From NCBI RefSeq assembly GCF_023336905.1, contig NZ_JAMBLS010000002.1:62001-126000 (forward strand): a stretch of 64,000 nt of DNA, read 5' to 3'. The position numbers and the translations under genes were made by a program. Positions 26,872-35,122 of this stretch are shown one piece after another. The stretch comes from Bacteroides sp. ET71. GTDB taxonomy: Bacteria; Bacteroidota; Bacteroidia; Bacteroidales; Bacteroidaceae. Each line of letters opens with the position of its first letter. Within the stretch, counting starts at the first letter, position 1. The notes beneath the pieces are model-generated. The model was not told the origin of the DNA. It saw only the letters and a program-made list of their open reading frames with translations, and searched no databases.

Positions 26872-27159
26872 ATGCCGTTTCAGAAAGGACATAAAAAGAT
26901 AGGAGGACGCAAGGCTGAAACACCCAACAAGGTGAAAAAGGACTTGCGTACCCGAATCAGCATGTTCTTGGAGGACAACTTCGACGAAGCCATCAACACC
27001 TGGAAAGGCATCAAAGAGCCGAAAGAGAAAGTAAAACTCTATGTAGATTTAATGAAATTTGGCATCCCCACGCTACAAGCCGTCTCACTCGACGCTACCA
27101 TTACCCAAGAGAACAGCGTGGAAGATGACCTCAAAGAATTGTCAAAAGACAATGAATAA
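26872..27159 (+). CDS. Small phage protein, DUF5681-like / possible small terminase
   Basis: A 95-residue protein starting MPFQKGHKKIGGRKAETPNKVKKDLR. The xFxKGHxxxGGRKxxTPNKV start is the hallmark of a widespread phage-associated family often found next to terminase genes and sometimes called small terminase or DUF5681-like. A helical middle (RTRISMFLEDNFDEAINTWKGIKEPKEKVKLYVDLMKFGIPTLQAVS) follows. Here it is far from the large terminase (19 kb) and at the attachment-site end of the prophage, so its role is uncertain. It has its own TACCTTTG promoter box about 40 bases upstream. Confidence 0.6.
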   Translation: MPFQKGHKKIGGRKAETPNKVKKDLRTRISMFLEDNFDEAINTWKGIKEPKEKVKLYVDLMKFGIPTLQAVSLDATITQENSVEDDLKELSKDNE

Positions 27160-27298
27160 TTATACTACTTTTATACTACTTTTTTAAAGCACGTGACAAA
27201 GCAGAAGATATTTCATAAATAGGGTCAAAATAAGGGTCAAATTATTATCATTATAACATTTCAAACTGTTTATCAATAAATTAATTAAAACAAAAACA
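27160..27298. other. AT-rich prophage end with no gene
   Basis: About 140 bases between the last phage gene and the tRNA fragment. It is AT-rich with no open frame that looks real and no strong hairpin; it may hold integrase arm-binding sites, but no clear repeats are visible to support this. Confidence 0.4.
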
Positions 27299-27346
27299 AG
27301 CTTCCCAAGCTGAGGGTCACGAGTTCGAACCTCGCTTGCCGCTCCA
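27299..27346 (+). repeat. Prophage attachment site scar: 3' fragment of a tRNA-Gly(CCC) gene
   Basis: The sequence reads as the end of a tRNA: anticodon loop TTCCCAA (anticodon CCC), then variable region, T-loop TTCGAAC with a T-stem, an acceptor 3' strand TTGCCGC, discriminator T and encoded CCA at 27344-27346. The 5' half of the tRNA is missing; upstream bases do not complete the anticodon stem, so identity with a full tRNA starts near 27299. The acceptor 3' strand equals that of the three tRNA-Gly(GCC) genes at 35.8-36.4 kb, supporting glycine identity. This is the expected right-hand att site of a phage integrated in the 3' end of a tRNA gene, with the intact tRNA restored at the other prophage end outside this window. 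Confidence 0.8.
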
Positions 27347-27352
27347 ATATTG

Positions 27353-27390
27353 AAAAAAGCAACCGGATGCGTATCCGGTTGCTTTTTTTC
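27353..27390. terminator. Bidirectional intrinsic terminator
   Basis: GCAACCGGAT and ATCCGGTTGC form a 10-bp stem flanked by A-run on one side and T-run on the other, so it can terminate the tRNA transcript (plus) and lipB (minus), whose stop codon lies within it at 27389-27391. Confidence 0.85.
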
Positions 27391-28066
27391 ATTCACGCCT
27401 CAACAATTGCAAAAGTTCTTGCCACAAATGAGATTTTACATCCTCAATATCTATTTCCCTCCCAAGCTCTTTTTGCATCGAAGTAACTCCTTTATCCACA
27501 AAACCGCAAGGATTAATATAACTAAAATACCGCAAATCTGTATTTACGTTCAAAGCCAACCCATGCATGGTCACAAAATGACTGGCATGTACACCTATGG
27601 CACAAATCTTACGAGCCTGAAGCTTATACGCATCCAGCCAAACTCCCGTAGCATTTTCCAAACGAATCGCTTTAATCCCGTAGACCGCACAAGTACGGAT
27701 AACAGCTTCCTCTAATACATATATATAATTACGAAGACTCAATGAGAAATCCTCCAAATTAAGAATAGGATAGCAAACCACTTGACCCGGGCCATGAAAA
27801 GTTATATCTCCCCCCCGGTCAATATGGTAAAGCTTTGCCCCGATACGCTGCAACTGTTCTTCTCCCAACAACATATTGCTCGCTTTTCCGCTACGTCCTA
27901 ACGTATAAACAGGAGGATGCTGACACAAAACAATGCTGTTCACATAATCTTTTCCTGTCAATTGAGCATCGACCAAAACATCGAAATATTCCTTCTGCCT
28001 TTTCCAAGCTTTATCATATTCGATAACTCCCCAGTCTGATATTTCAGTTTTCACATTTCTCATCAC
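27389..28066 (-). CDS. lipB: Octanoyltransferase LipB
   Basis: Transfers octanoate from acyl carrier protein to lipoyl domains of 2-oxoacid dehydrogenases and the glycine cleavage H protein, the first step of lipoate synthesis. The signature RGGDITFHGPGQ is at residues 84-95, the conserved lysine K153 in ARKICAIGV, and the nucleophilic cysteine C187 in NPCGF. Length (225) is normal. The first two codons are both Met; either could be used. It is the first chromosomal gene after the prophage and converges on the tRNA scar. Lipoate synthesis links functionally to gcvP at 31.5 kb, though they are not in one operon. Confidence 0.95.
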   Translation of the reverse strand: MMRNVKTEISDWGVIEYDKAWKRQKEYFDVLVDAQLTGKDYVNSIVLCQHPPVYTLGRSGKASNMLLGEEQLQRIGAKLYHIDRGGDITFHGPGQVVCYPILNLEDFSLSLRNYIYVLEEAVIRTCAVYGIKAIRLENATGVWLDAYKLQARKICAIGVHASHFVTMHGLALNVNTDLRYFSYINPCGFVDKGVTSMQKELGREIDIEDVKSHLWQELLQLLRRE

Positions 28067-28125
28067 ATTCTTTATTTAGGCTTAAATGATTCATGCAAAA
28101 ATAGGAACAATTCTCCGAAAAGTCC

Positions 28126-28133
28126 TATCTTTG
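28126..28133 (+). promoter_or_regulatory. -7 box of the AraC-family gene
   Basis: TATCTTTG fits TAnnTTTG and lies 28 bases before ATG 28161. It excludes the upstream in-frame ATG at 28086 as the start. Confidence 0.55.
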
Positions 28134-28160
28134 CTCACCATAAATAAAAGAAATATCGAC

Positions 28161-29000
28161 ATGCGTACGGATTTTCCACAAGTAGATTTACCGGTAGATA
28201 TCATTGCTTGGTCAGAAGTCACAGAAGAAATTCTGAATATCTACAAACAAGCATGCCGTCTGAAAGCGTGCATCTTTGCTCTTTGTCGGGAAGGTACTAT
28301 CACAGTATCCATCAATTTAATGGAAACAGAAGTGAAGCAAGGAGATTTTATCATTCTATTGCCGGGATCTATCATCCAGTTTTACGGACAAAAAGAAAAG
28401 TTCAAACTCTCTTTCGTTGGTTTTTCCTCACATTGCTTGACTGGCGTCAACCTGATTCAATCTGCCCCCAGTTCCTTTACAACCATACTTGAATATCCTG
28501 TCCTGAACCTCAATGATACATTATCTTCTTACGTGAAAGATTATTTTGCACTACTGGACAGAGTCACAACCGGACCTTATCCACCAGACACACGCATGGC
28601 TCAACAGATACTGACAAACCTGTTGTATGTAGTAGAGAAATTATACGGCACTTGCCCAAAGACCGAGAAACGGCCTCAAAACCGGAAAGAAGAAATCTAC
28701 CGCAAGTTCATTCAACTGGTCATTGAAAACTATATGCATGAGCGACATGCCCAATTCTATGCTAACTGCATGGGCATCTCGTTACAGCATTTAAGCACCA
28801 CCGTCAAACAAGTGACGGGCAAGAATGTGCTTGACATCATAGCCAATGTTGTATTAATAGACGCCAAAGCCAAGCTAAAATCAACAGACATGACGGTACA
28901 AGAGATTGCTTATTCGCTCAATTTTCCCAGTGCTTCATTCTTCGGCAAATATTTCAAACGCTACATGGGCATAAAACCGCTGGATTACAGGCACGCTTAA
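28161..29000 (+). CDS. AraC-family transcriptional regulator
   Basis: A 279-residue protein from ATG 28161. The N-terminal half is a cupin-like sensor domain (GTITVSINLMETEVKQGDFIILLPGSIIQFYG). The C-terminal hundred residues carry two helix-turn-helix motifs: YANCMGISLQHLSTTVKQVTGKNVLDIIANVVLIDAKAKL and the more conserved second one MTVQEIAYSLNFPSASFFGKYFKRYMGIKPLDYR. This order is typical of AraC/XylS activators. The effector is not predictable. It is divergent from lipB and followed by a lipoprotein gene with its own promoter, so targets cannot be inferred from context. Confidence 0.9.
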   Translation: MRTDFPQVDLPVDIIAWSEVTEEILNIYKQACRLKACIFALCREGTITVSINLMETEVKQGDFIILLPGSIIQFYGQKEKFKLSFVGFSSHCLTGVNLIQSAPSSFTTILEYPVLNLNDTLSSYVKDYFALLDRVTTGPYPPDTRMAQQILTNLLYVVEKLYGTCPKTEKRPQNRKEEIYRKFIQLVIENYMHERHAQFYANCMGISLQHLSTTVKQVTGKNVLDIIANVVLIDAKAKLKSTDMTVQEIAYSLNFPSASFFGKYFKRYMGIKPLDYRHA

Positions 29001-29066
29001 AGCCGCCTTGCAACAAAAACAAAGATTTTTTCTGCCAACAATAAAGCAGGTTCGGCAAATATATCC

Positions 29067-29074
29067 TATATTTG
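29067..29074 (+). promoter_or_regulatory. -7 box of the DUF3298 lipoprotein gene
   Basis: TATATTTG fits the TAnnTTTG consensus 49 bases upstream of the ATG at 29123. Confidence 0.5.
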
Positions 29075-29122
29075 TCGATAACGATTAAATAACCAGATGT
29101 TGTATTATAAACAAAATTCGAT

Positions 29123-29971
29123 ATGAAGAAACAATTTGTCAGTTTACTTGTCCTTTCGCTTGCGACAAGCTTTTTTTTATTTTCCTGCGATAACAAAGCG
29201 AAACAAAATACAGGAGCCCTTGAATTTGACAGTATCCAAGTAAACACTACGGAACATCTTTTTGGCGACACTGCTAAACCGGCATGCAACCTGGTAATAA
29301 ATTTTGCCTGTGTCACGCGAGCAAACGACAATGTAATGAAGGACAGTTTAAACCAGTATTTCCAAAGACTGTGCTTCGGAGACTCAAGCCTCACGGTACC
29401 TCCTCAGCAGGCTGTAGAAAACTACCGGAAACGATATGTCAGCAATTACCGTAACGATTTGGAAGAGCTCTACCAAAAGGAGGAGAAAGAATTTGGAGAT
29501 GCCGACCAGAAAGCTTGGTATTCTTACTATAAGTATATACAAAGCCACGTGCAATTCTACCAAAAGGACTTGCTGGTCTATCGCACACGCTACGAAGAGT
29601 ATACAGGCGGAGCTCATGGCATCTACATGACTTCGTTCTTGAACCTTGACTTGCGCACACTAACCCCCATTCACCTGAACGACCTCTTTGCCGAAGGATA
29701 TGAAGAGGCACTGACTGACCTGCTATGGAATCAGTTGATGGCGGACAACCGGGTAGCCACGCGAAAAGAGCTGGAAGACTTAGGGTATGGAAGCACCGGA
29801 GACCTGACTCCGACTGAGAATTTCTGTATTACCCCCCAAGGAATCACATTCTTTTATAACGTTTACGAAATCGCGCCTTATGTGATGGGAGCTATTGAAA
29901 TCACGCTGCCTTATGACATCATGTCACACTTGCTCGACGACAGATATAAGATACTGGACTCGGTGAAATAG
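29123..29971 (+). CDS. DUF3298-domain lipoprotein (RsiV/PdaC-like fold)
   Basis: A 282-residue exported protein with a lipoprotein signal: positively charged start, hydrophobic core and lipobox LFSC at about residues 19-22, so it is anchored in a membrane facing the periplasm or outside. The body matches the DUF4163/DUF3298 pattern: YEEYTGGAHGIYMTSFLNLDLRTLTPIHLNDLF and ENFCITPQGITFFYNVYEIAPYVMGAIEITLPYDIM. Members include RsiV-like anti-sigma domains and the lysozyme-binding family; here no transmembrane or sigma-binding part is seen, so the role is unknown. Twelve bases upstream of rsmG. Confidence 0.85.
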   Translation: MKKQFVSLLVLSLATSFFLFSCDNKAKQNTGALEFDSIQVNTTEHLFGDTAKPACNLVINFACVTRANDNVMKDSLNQYFQRLCFGDSSLTVPPQQAVENYRKRYVSNYRNDLEELYQKEEKEFGDADQKAWYSYYKYIQSHVQFYQKDLLVYRTRYEEYTGGAHGIYMTSFLNLDLRTLTPIHLNDLFAEGYEEALTDLLWNQLMADNRVATRKELEDLGYGSTGDLTPTENFCITPQGITFFYNVYEIAPYVMGAIEITLPYDIMSHLLDDRYKILDSVK

Positions 29972-29982
29972 GAAAAAGACTT

Positions 29983-30621
29983 ATGGAACTGATACAAAAA
30001 TACTTTCCCGAATTGACTGAGAAACAAGCCGGTCAATTTGCGGCGCTGCAAGAGCTGTATACCGACTGGAACGCTAAAATCAATGTGATTTCCCGCAAGG
30101 ACATCGGCAACCTGTACGAACGGCACGTGCTCCATTCGCTGGGAATTGCCTGCGCCATCCGTTTCCGCGAGGGTACGAAGGTGATGGATTTTGGCACGGG
30201 CGGCGGATTTCCGGGCATACCATTGGCCATACTGTTCCCCGGCGTGCAATTCAAATTGGTGGACAGCATTGGCAAGAAGGTGCGTGTGGCGCGCGAGGTG
30301 TCCGAAGCCATCGGCCTGGAAAACACGACTTTCGCACACGAACGGGTCGAAGACGAAAAGGGGCTGTTCGAGTTTGTCGTAAGCCGAGCCGTCATGCCAC
30401 TACCGGACTTGGTGAAGATTTGCCGGAAAAACATCGCCCGTGAACAGCACAACGCACTGCCCAACGGGCTTATCTGCCTGAAAGGCGGGGAAGTGGAAAA
30501 CGAAATCCGGCCTTTCCGCCACGAGGCCCTGACGTGGGAGTTGAAAGACTTTTTCGAGGAAGAGTTCTTCGAGACCAAAAAGGTCGTGTTCGTCGCCATC
30601 AACAAAGGAAAGAAATCCTAA
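29983..30621 (+). CDS. rsmG: 16S rRNA (guanine-527-N7) methyltransferase RsmG
   Basis: Methylates the 530 loop of 16S rRNA using S-adenosylmethionine; loss gives low-level streptomycin resistance in other bacteria. The SAM-binding loop DFGTGGGFPGIPLAILFP is at residues 69-86 and the characteristic NVISRKDIGNLYERHVLHSL at 34-53. Length 212 is normal. It lies 11 bases before a metallo-beta-lactamase-fold gene and the two are probably cotranscribed. Confidence 0.95.
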   Translation: MELIQKYFPELTEKQAGQFAALQELYTDWNAKINVISRKDIGNLYERHVLHSLGIACAIRFREGTKVMDFGTGGGFPGIPLAILFPGVQFKLVDSIGKKVRVAREVSEAIGLENTTFAHERVEDEKGLFEFVVSRAVMPLPDLVKICRKNIAREQHNALPNGLICLKGGEVENEIRPFRHEALTWELKDFFEEEFFETKKVVFVAINKGKKS

Positions 30622-30632
30622 TATAACAAGCC

Positions 30633-31274
30633 ATGAAGATTAAACGATTTGAGTTCAATATGTTCCCCGAGAACTGTTACGTGCTTTGGGACGAGACCAA
30701 CGAAGCGGTCATCATCGACCCGGGCTGTTTTTACGAAGAAGAAAAAATAGCTCTGAAAGACTTCATCCAGAAAGAAAAGCTGGACGTGAAACATCTGCTG
30801 AACACACACCTGCACGCGGACCACATCTTCGGCAACCCCTTCCTGCTGCGCGAGTTCGGGCTGAAGGCCGAGGCCAACCAGGCCGACGAGTTCCTGCTGG
30901 ACGAGGCGCCCAAGCAGAGCCGCATGTTCGGCTTCCAGTTACAAGAGAAGCCCGTGCCACTGGGTGGGTATCTGCACGACGGCGACATCATCACCTTCGG
31001 GCGCACGCGCCTGGAGGCCATCCACGTGCCCGGCCACTCGCCCGGAAGCCTGGTCTACTACTGCGCGGCCGACCGCTGCATGTTCTCGGGCGACGTGCTC
31101 TTCCAAGGCAGCATCGGCCGGGCCGACTTGGCAGGGGGCAACTTCGACCAATTGATAGAAAACATCTGCAGCCGGCTGTTCGTCCTGCCCAACGACACTG
31201 TGGTCTACCCCGGTCACGGGGCGCCCACCACCATCGGCATCGAGAAGGCAGAAAACCCGTTCTTCCGCATATAA
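30633..31274 (+). CDS. Metallo-beta-lactamase-fold hydrolase, glyoxalase II-like
   Basis: A 213-residue protein with the complete metal-binding set: THLHADH at residues 58-64, GHSPGS (third site), the bridging Asp in MFSGDVLFQGSIGRADL, and the final His in VYPGHGAPT. The pattern GRxDLxGG and GHGxPTTIGxExxxNPFF is that of the single-domain hydroxyacylglutathione-hydrolase-like group, probably hydrolysing a thioester. Glutathione is usually lacking in Bacteroidales, so the physiological thiol is uncertain. Codon third positions are strongly G/C, as in the following gcvP. Confidence 0.9.
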   Translation: MKIKRFEFNMFPENCYVLWDETNEAVIIDPGCFYEEEKIALKDFIQKEKLDVKHLLNTHLHADHIFGNPFLLREFGLKAEANQADEFLLDEAPKQSRMFGFQLQEKPVPLGGYLHDGDIITFGRTRLEAIHVPGHSPGSLVYYCAADRCMFSGDVLFQGSIGRADLAGGNFDQLIENICSRLFVLPNDTVVYPGHGAPTTIGIEKAENPFFRI

Positions 31275-31294
31275 AGGCAGACGCCCGTCCCTGT

Positions 31295-31470
31295 TCGGAC
31301 ACTCCGAATGCCTATACTCGGACATCCCGAATGCCTATACTCGGGCATCCCGAATGCCTATACTCGGGCACCCCGAATGCCTATACTCGGACACCCCGAA
31401 TGCCTATACTCGGACACCCCGAATGCCTATACTCGGGCATCCCGAATGCCTATACTCGGACACCCCGAAC
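31295..31470. repeat. Tandem array of a 23-bp hairpin unit upstream of gcvP
   Basis: Seven full 23-bp units begin at 31295, 31318, 31341, 31364, 31387, 31410 and 31433, with a partial eighth to 31470. Each contains the core CCCGAATGCCTATACTCGG. Units differ only at a few positions (GGACAC, GGACAT, GGGCAT, GGGCAC). Where GGCAT occurs, GGCAT-CCCGA-ATGCC forms a 5-bp stem with a 5-base loop. The array ends 38 bases before gcvP and begins 20 bases after the upstream stop, so it fills the whole intergenic region. No spacer sequences are present. Confidence 0.95.
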
Positions 31471-31508
31471 AACAGCAAACAACTGTCAACACATTTACCT
31501 AACTATTA

Positions 31509-34364
31509 ATGAATATGAAACACCCCTTCTACACCCGCCACATCGGCATCAATGCCGAAGACGAAACCCGCATGCTGCAAAAGATAGGCGTGGAGAGCCT
31601 GGACGAACTGATAGACAAGACCTTGCCCGCCGACATCCGCCTGCAGTCGCCCCTCGACCTGCCCGAAGCCATGGACGAGCACGAGTTTGCCCGCCACATC
31701 GCCGCGCTGGCCGCCAAGAACAAAGTGTACACCTCCTACATCGGCCACGGCTGGTATGACACCGTCACGCCCGCCGTCATCCAGCGCAACGTGTTCGAAA
31801 ACCCCGTGTGGTACACCTCCTATACCCCCTACCAGGCCGAAGTGTCGCAAGGCCGCCTGGAAGCACTGATGAACTTCCAGACCGCCGTGTGCGACCTCAC
31901 CGGCATGCCCCTGGCCAACTGCTCGTTGCTGGACGAAGGCACCGCCGCAGCCGAAGCCGTCACCATGATGCACGCCCTGCGCCCCCGCGACCAGCAGAAA
32001 GCCGGCGCCAACACCGTCTTCGTCGACGAACGCATCTTCCCGCAGACGCTGGCCGTGATGCGCACCCGCGCCGTGCCACAAGGCATCACCCTGCGCGTGG
32101 GCCGCTACGAAGAGCTGGAGTTCACGCCCGACCTCTTCGCCTGCGTCCTCCAATACCCCGATGCCGACGGCTCCGTCCGCGACTACCGCACCTTCGTCTC
32201 CCAAGCCCACGAAGCCCACTGCAAGGTGGCCGTCGCCGCCGACATCCTCAGCCTGGCCCTGCTGACGCCTCCGGGCGAATGGGGCGCAGACATCGTCTTC
32301 GGCAGCACCCAGCGCCTGGGCACGCCACTGTTCTACGGAGGGCCGTCGGCTGCCTACTTCGCCACACGCGACGAATACAAGCGCAACATGCCGGGACGCA
32401 TCATCGGCTGGAGCAAAGACAAGTACGGACACCTCTGCTACCGCATGGCGCTCCAGACGCGCGAACAACACATCAAGCGCGAAAAAGCCACCTCGAACAT
32501 CTGTACCGCCCAAGCCCTGCTGGCCACGATGGCCGGCATGTACGCCGTATGGCACGGCCCCGAAGGCATCCGCGACATCGCCCTGCGCATCCACCAGACG
32601 GCTGCCCTCGTGTCCGACACGCTCGAAGCCTGGGGATGCCGCCAACTGAATCCGTACTTCTTCGACACCCTGCACATCGGCCTGCCCCACGGCACCGACA
32701 CCGAACGGGTGCGCACCGTAGCCCTGGCACACGACACCAACCTGCTCTACCTGCCCGACGGCACCATCAGTCTGAGCATCGACGAGACCACCGACCGGGT
32801 CGCCCTCAGCACCCTGCTGGGCATCTTCGCCGAAGCCCTGGGCCAAACACAAGCACCCACGCCCGGCGAACTGCCCGCCGCCTGCCGCCTGCCCGAAACA
32901 CTGAAGCGCACCTCCGCCTACCTGACGCACGACATCTTCCGCCTCTACCACACCGAGACAGAAATGATGCGCTACATCAAACGCTTGGAGCGCAAAGACA
33001 TCTCGCTGGCCCACTCGATGATTTCCCTCGGCTCGTGCACCATGAAGCTGAACGCCGCCGCCGAAATGCTCCCGCTCAGCCTCGCCGCCTTCAGCGGCAT
33101 CCACCCGCTCGCCCCGCTGGACCAGGCCGAAGGCTGGCAAGAACTGATACACAACCTGTCGGAAGAACTGAAGACCATCACCGGCTTCTCCGGCATCAGC
33201 CTCCAGCCCAACTCGGGCGCCGCCGGCGAATACACCGGCCTGCGCGTCATCCGCTCCTACCTCGAAAGCATCGGGCAAGGACACCGCCACAAGGTGCTCA
33301 TCCCCGCCAGCGCCCACGGCACCAACCCGGCCAGCGCCGTACAGGCAGGCTTCACGCCCGTCACCTGCGCTTGCGACGACCACGGCAACGTCGACATGGA
33401 CGACCTGCGCCGCAAAGCTGAGGAGAACCGCGACGACCTGGCCGCCCTGATGATTACCTATCCGTCGACGCACGGCATCTTCGAGACCGACATCGTAGAG
33501 ATATGCCGCATCATCCACGCCTGCGGCGCACAAGTCTATATGGACGGTGCCAACATGAACGCCCAGGTGGGCCTGACCAACCCCGGCACCATCGGCGCCG
33601 ACGTCTGCCACCTGAACCTCCACAAAACCTTTGCCTCGCCCCACGGCGGCGGAGGCCCCGGAGTAGGCCCCATCTGCGTGGCTTCTCATCTCGTCCCCTT
33701 CCTGCCCGGCCACGCCCTCTTCGGCAACGACACGAACGAAGTCGCCTCAGCCCCCTGGGGCAGTGCAGGCATCCTGCCCATCACCTACGGCTACATCCGC
33801 ATGATGGGAACTGAAGGACTGACCCGCGCCACAAAGATTGCCATCCTCAACGCCAACTACCTGGCCGCCTGCCTGAAGGACACCTACGGCGTAGTCTACC
33901 GCGGCGCCAACGGCTTCGTGGGACACGAGATGATTCTGGAATGTCGCAACGTCCACACCGAAACAGGCATCAGCGAGAACGACATCGCCAAACGACTGAT
34001 GGACTACGGCTACCATGCCCCCACCCTCTCGTTCCCCGTGCACGGCACGCTGATGATTGAACCGACCGAAAGCGAAAGCCTGGCCGAACTGGACAACTTC
34101 GTCGATGCCATGCTGACCATCTGGCAAGAAATACAAGAGGTAAAGGACGGTCGCGCCGACCGCACGGACAACGTGCTGCTGAACGCACCCCATCCCGAAT
34201 ACGAAGCCGTGGCCGACACGTGGGAACACTGCTACACACGGCAGAAGGCCGTATATCCTACGCCGGCCGTGCGCGACAACAAGTTCTGGATCAACGTGGC
34301 CCGCGTGGATAACACGCTGGGCGACCGCAAGCTGCTGGCCACCCGCTACGGTTCGTTCGACTGA
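31509..34364 (+). CDS. gcvP: Glycine dehydrogenase (decarboxylating), P protein of the glycine cleavage system
   Basis: A 951-residue fused P protein (both halves in one chain), the pyridoxal-phosphate enzyme that decarboxylates glycine and loads aminomethyl onto the lipoylated H protein. The N-terminal half begins FYTRHIGINAEDE...ML and contains YTPYQAEVSQGRLEALMNFQT and GSTQRLGTPLFYGGPSA; the C-terminal half has the PLP lysine in NLHKTFASPHGGGGPG near residue 706. Two ATGs lie two codons apart at the start. Codon third positions are almost all G or C, giving a very GC-rich gene against the AT-rich surroundings and long fortuitous frames on the other strand. Other gcv genes are not adjacent. 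Confidence 0.97.
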   Translation: MNMKHPFYTRHIGINAEDETRMLQKIGVESLDELIDKTLPADIRLQSPLDLPEAMDEHEFARHIAALAAKNKVYTSYIGHGWYDTVTPAVIQRNVFENPVWYTSYTPYQAEVSQGRLEALMNFQTAVCDLTGMPLANCSLLDEGTAAAEAVTMMHALRPRDQQKAGANTVFVDERIFPQTLAVMRTRAVPQGITLRVGRYEELEFTPDLFACVLQYPDADGSVRDYRTFVSQAHEAHCKVAVAADILSLALLTPPGEWGADIVFGSTQRLGTPLFYGGPSAAYFATRDEYKRNMPGRIIGWSKDKYGHLCYRMALQTREQHIKREKATSNICTAQALLATMAGMYAVWHGPEGIRDIALRIHQTAALVSDTLEAWGCRQLNPYFFDTLHIGLPHGTDTERVRTVALAHDTNLLYLPDGTISLSIDETTDRVALSTLLGIFAEALGQTQAPTPGELPAACRLPETLKRTSAYLTHDIFRLYHTETEMMRYIKRLERKDISLAHSMISLGSCTMKLNAAAEMLPLSLAAFSGIHPLAPLDQAEGWQELIHNLSEELKTITGFSGISLQPNSGAAGEYTGLRVIRSYLESIGQGHRHKVLIPASAHGTNPASAVQAGFTPVTCACDDHGNVDMDDLRRKAEENRDDLAALMITYPSTHGIFETDIVEICRIIHACGAQVYMDGANMNAQVGLTNPGTIGADVCHLNLHKTFASPHGGGGPGVGPICVASHLVPFLPGHALFGNDTNEVASAPWGSAGILPITYGYIRMMGTEGLTRATKIAILNANYLAACLKDTYGVVYRGANGFVGHEMILECRNVHTETGISENDIAKRLMDYGYHAPTLSFPVHGTLMIEPTESESLAELDNFVDAMLTIWQEIQEVKDGRADRTDNVLLNAPHPEYEAVADTWEHCYTRQKAVYPTPAVRDNKFWINVARVDNTLGDRKLLATRYGSFD

Positions 34365-34377
34365 GCGCCACCAACCC

Positions 34378-34443
34378 GGACTAACGGTTAGCCTACCCTG
34401 GACTAACCGTTAGTCTACCCTAGACTAAACGTTAGTCTAAGAG
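34378..34443. repeat. Tandem array of three 22-bp palindromic units between gcvP and engB
   Basis: Units start at 34378, 34400 and 34422. The middle unit carries GACTAACCGTTAGTC, a 7-bp stem around a single central base; the other units are one or two substitutions away. Joined by CTACCCT spacers. Starts 14 bases after the gcvP stop; may serve as a weak processing or terminator-like structure. Confidence 0.9.
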
Positions 34444-34512
34444 CAAACAGATGTTAACAGGAAAGCTGAATTGTATAAAAACATTAATAACATCCCTTAA
34501 AACGCACCGAAA

Positions 34513-35118
34513 ATGGAAATAACATCCGCCGAGTTTGTCATCAGCAACACCGACGTGCGGAAATGCCCGCCGACGACCTGCCCGGAATACGCCTTCATCG
34601 GACGCTCCAACGTGGGCAAATCCAGCCTCATCAACATGTTGACAGGGCGCAAAGGCCTCGCCATGACCTCCGCAACTCCTGGCAAGACCCTGCTCATCAA
34701 TCACTTCCTTATCAACAAAAGCTGGTACTTGGTGGACCTGCCGGGGTATGGCTATGCCCAACGGGGCAAAAAGGTGCAGGAACAAATCAAACGCATCATA
34801 GAAAGCTATATCCTCCACCGGGAACAAATGACATGCCTTTTCCTGCTTATCGACAGCCGCCTACCTCCCCAAGCCATCGACTTGGCGTTCATCGAATGGC
34901 TGGGTGAAAACTGGATTCCTTTTGCCATCGTGTTTACCAAAGCTGATAAAGTGAGCAATGAGAAGCTGGGTAACAACATAAAAACATATCTGAATAAATT
35001 AAAGGAACAGTGGGAGGAACTTCCCCCTTACTTCATTACTTCTTCGGAGAAACGCATGGGACGTAAAGAAATATTAGATTACATAGAAAGCATCAACAAA
35101 GAACTAAATTTACAATAA
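34513..35118 (+). CDS. engB: Ribosome-biogenesis GTPase EngB (YsxC/YihA)
   Basis: A 201-residue TRAFAC GTPase needed for assembly of the 50S subunit. G1 loop GRSNVGKSS at residues 30-38, the G2 region TSATPGKT at 52-59, G3 DLPGYGYA from residue 75, and G4 TKADK later in [10 protein letters not shown]. Length and motifs are standard. It is 5 bases upstream of a DUF4923 gene. Confidence 0.96.
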   Translation: MEITSAEFVISNTDVRKCPPTTCPEYAFIGRSNVGKSSLINMLTGRKGLAMTSATPGKTLLINHFLINKSWYLVDLPGYGYAQRGKKVQEQIKRIIESYILHREQMTCLFLLIDSRLPPQAIDLAFIEWLGENWIPFAIVFTKADKVSNEKLGNNIKTYLNKLKEQWEELPPYFITSSEKRMGRKEILDYIESINKELNLQ

Positions 35119-35122
35119 AGCA

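Noticed and set aside
1-27346. Diversity-generating retroelement linked to the tail-fibre-like gene
   Set aside because: No reverse transcriptase gene or template repeat is visible in the window; the fibre's variable end is outside it.
27184-27396. 70-codon minus-strand open frame over the attachment site
   Set aside because: It crosses the tRNA fragment and terminator and has no plausible start context.
31295-31470. CRISPR array
   Set aside because: Repeats are directly adjacent with no unique spacers, and no cas genes are near.
31808-33421. Arg/Pro/His-rich 537-codon frame inside gcvP on the plus strand
   Set aside because: Low-complexity shifted-frame product of the same GC bias.
31506-33713. 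Long 735-codon open frame antisense to gcvP
   Set aside because: It results from the extreme G/C third-position bias of gcvP; its composition (Gly, Val, Ala, His, Gln) matches no protein family, while gcvP is unmistakable.
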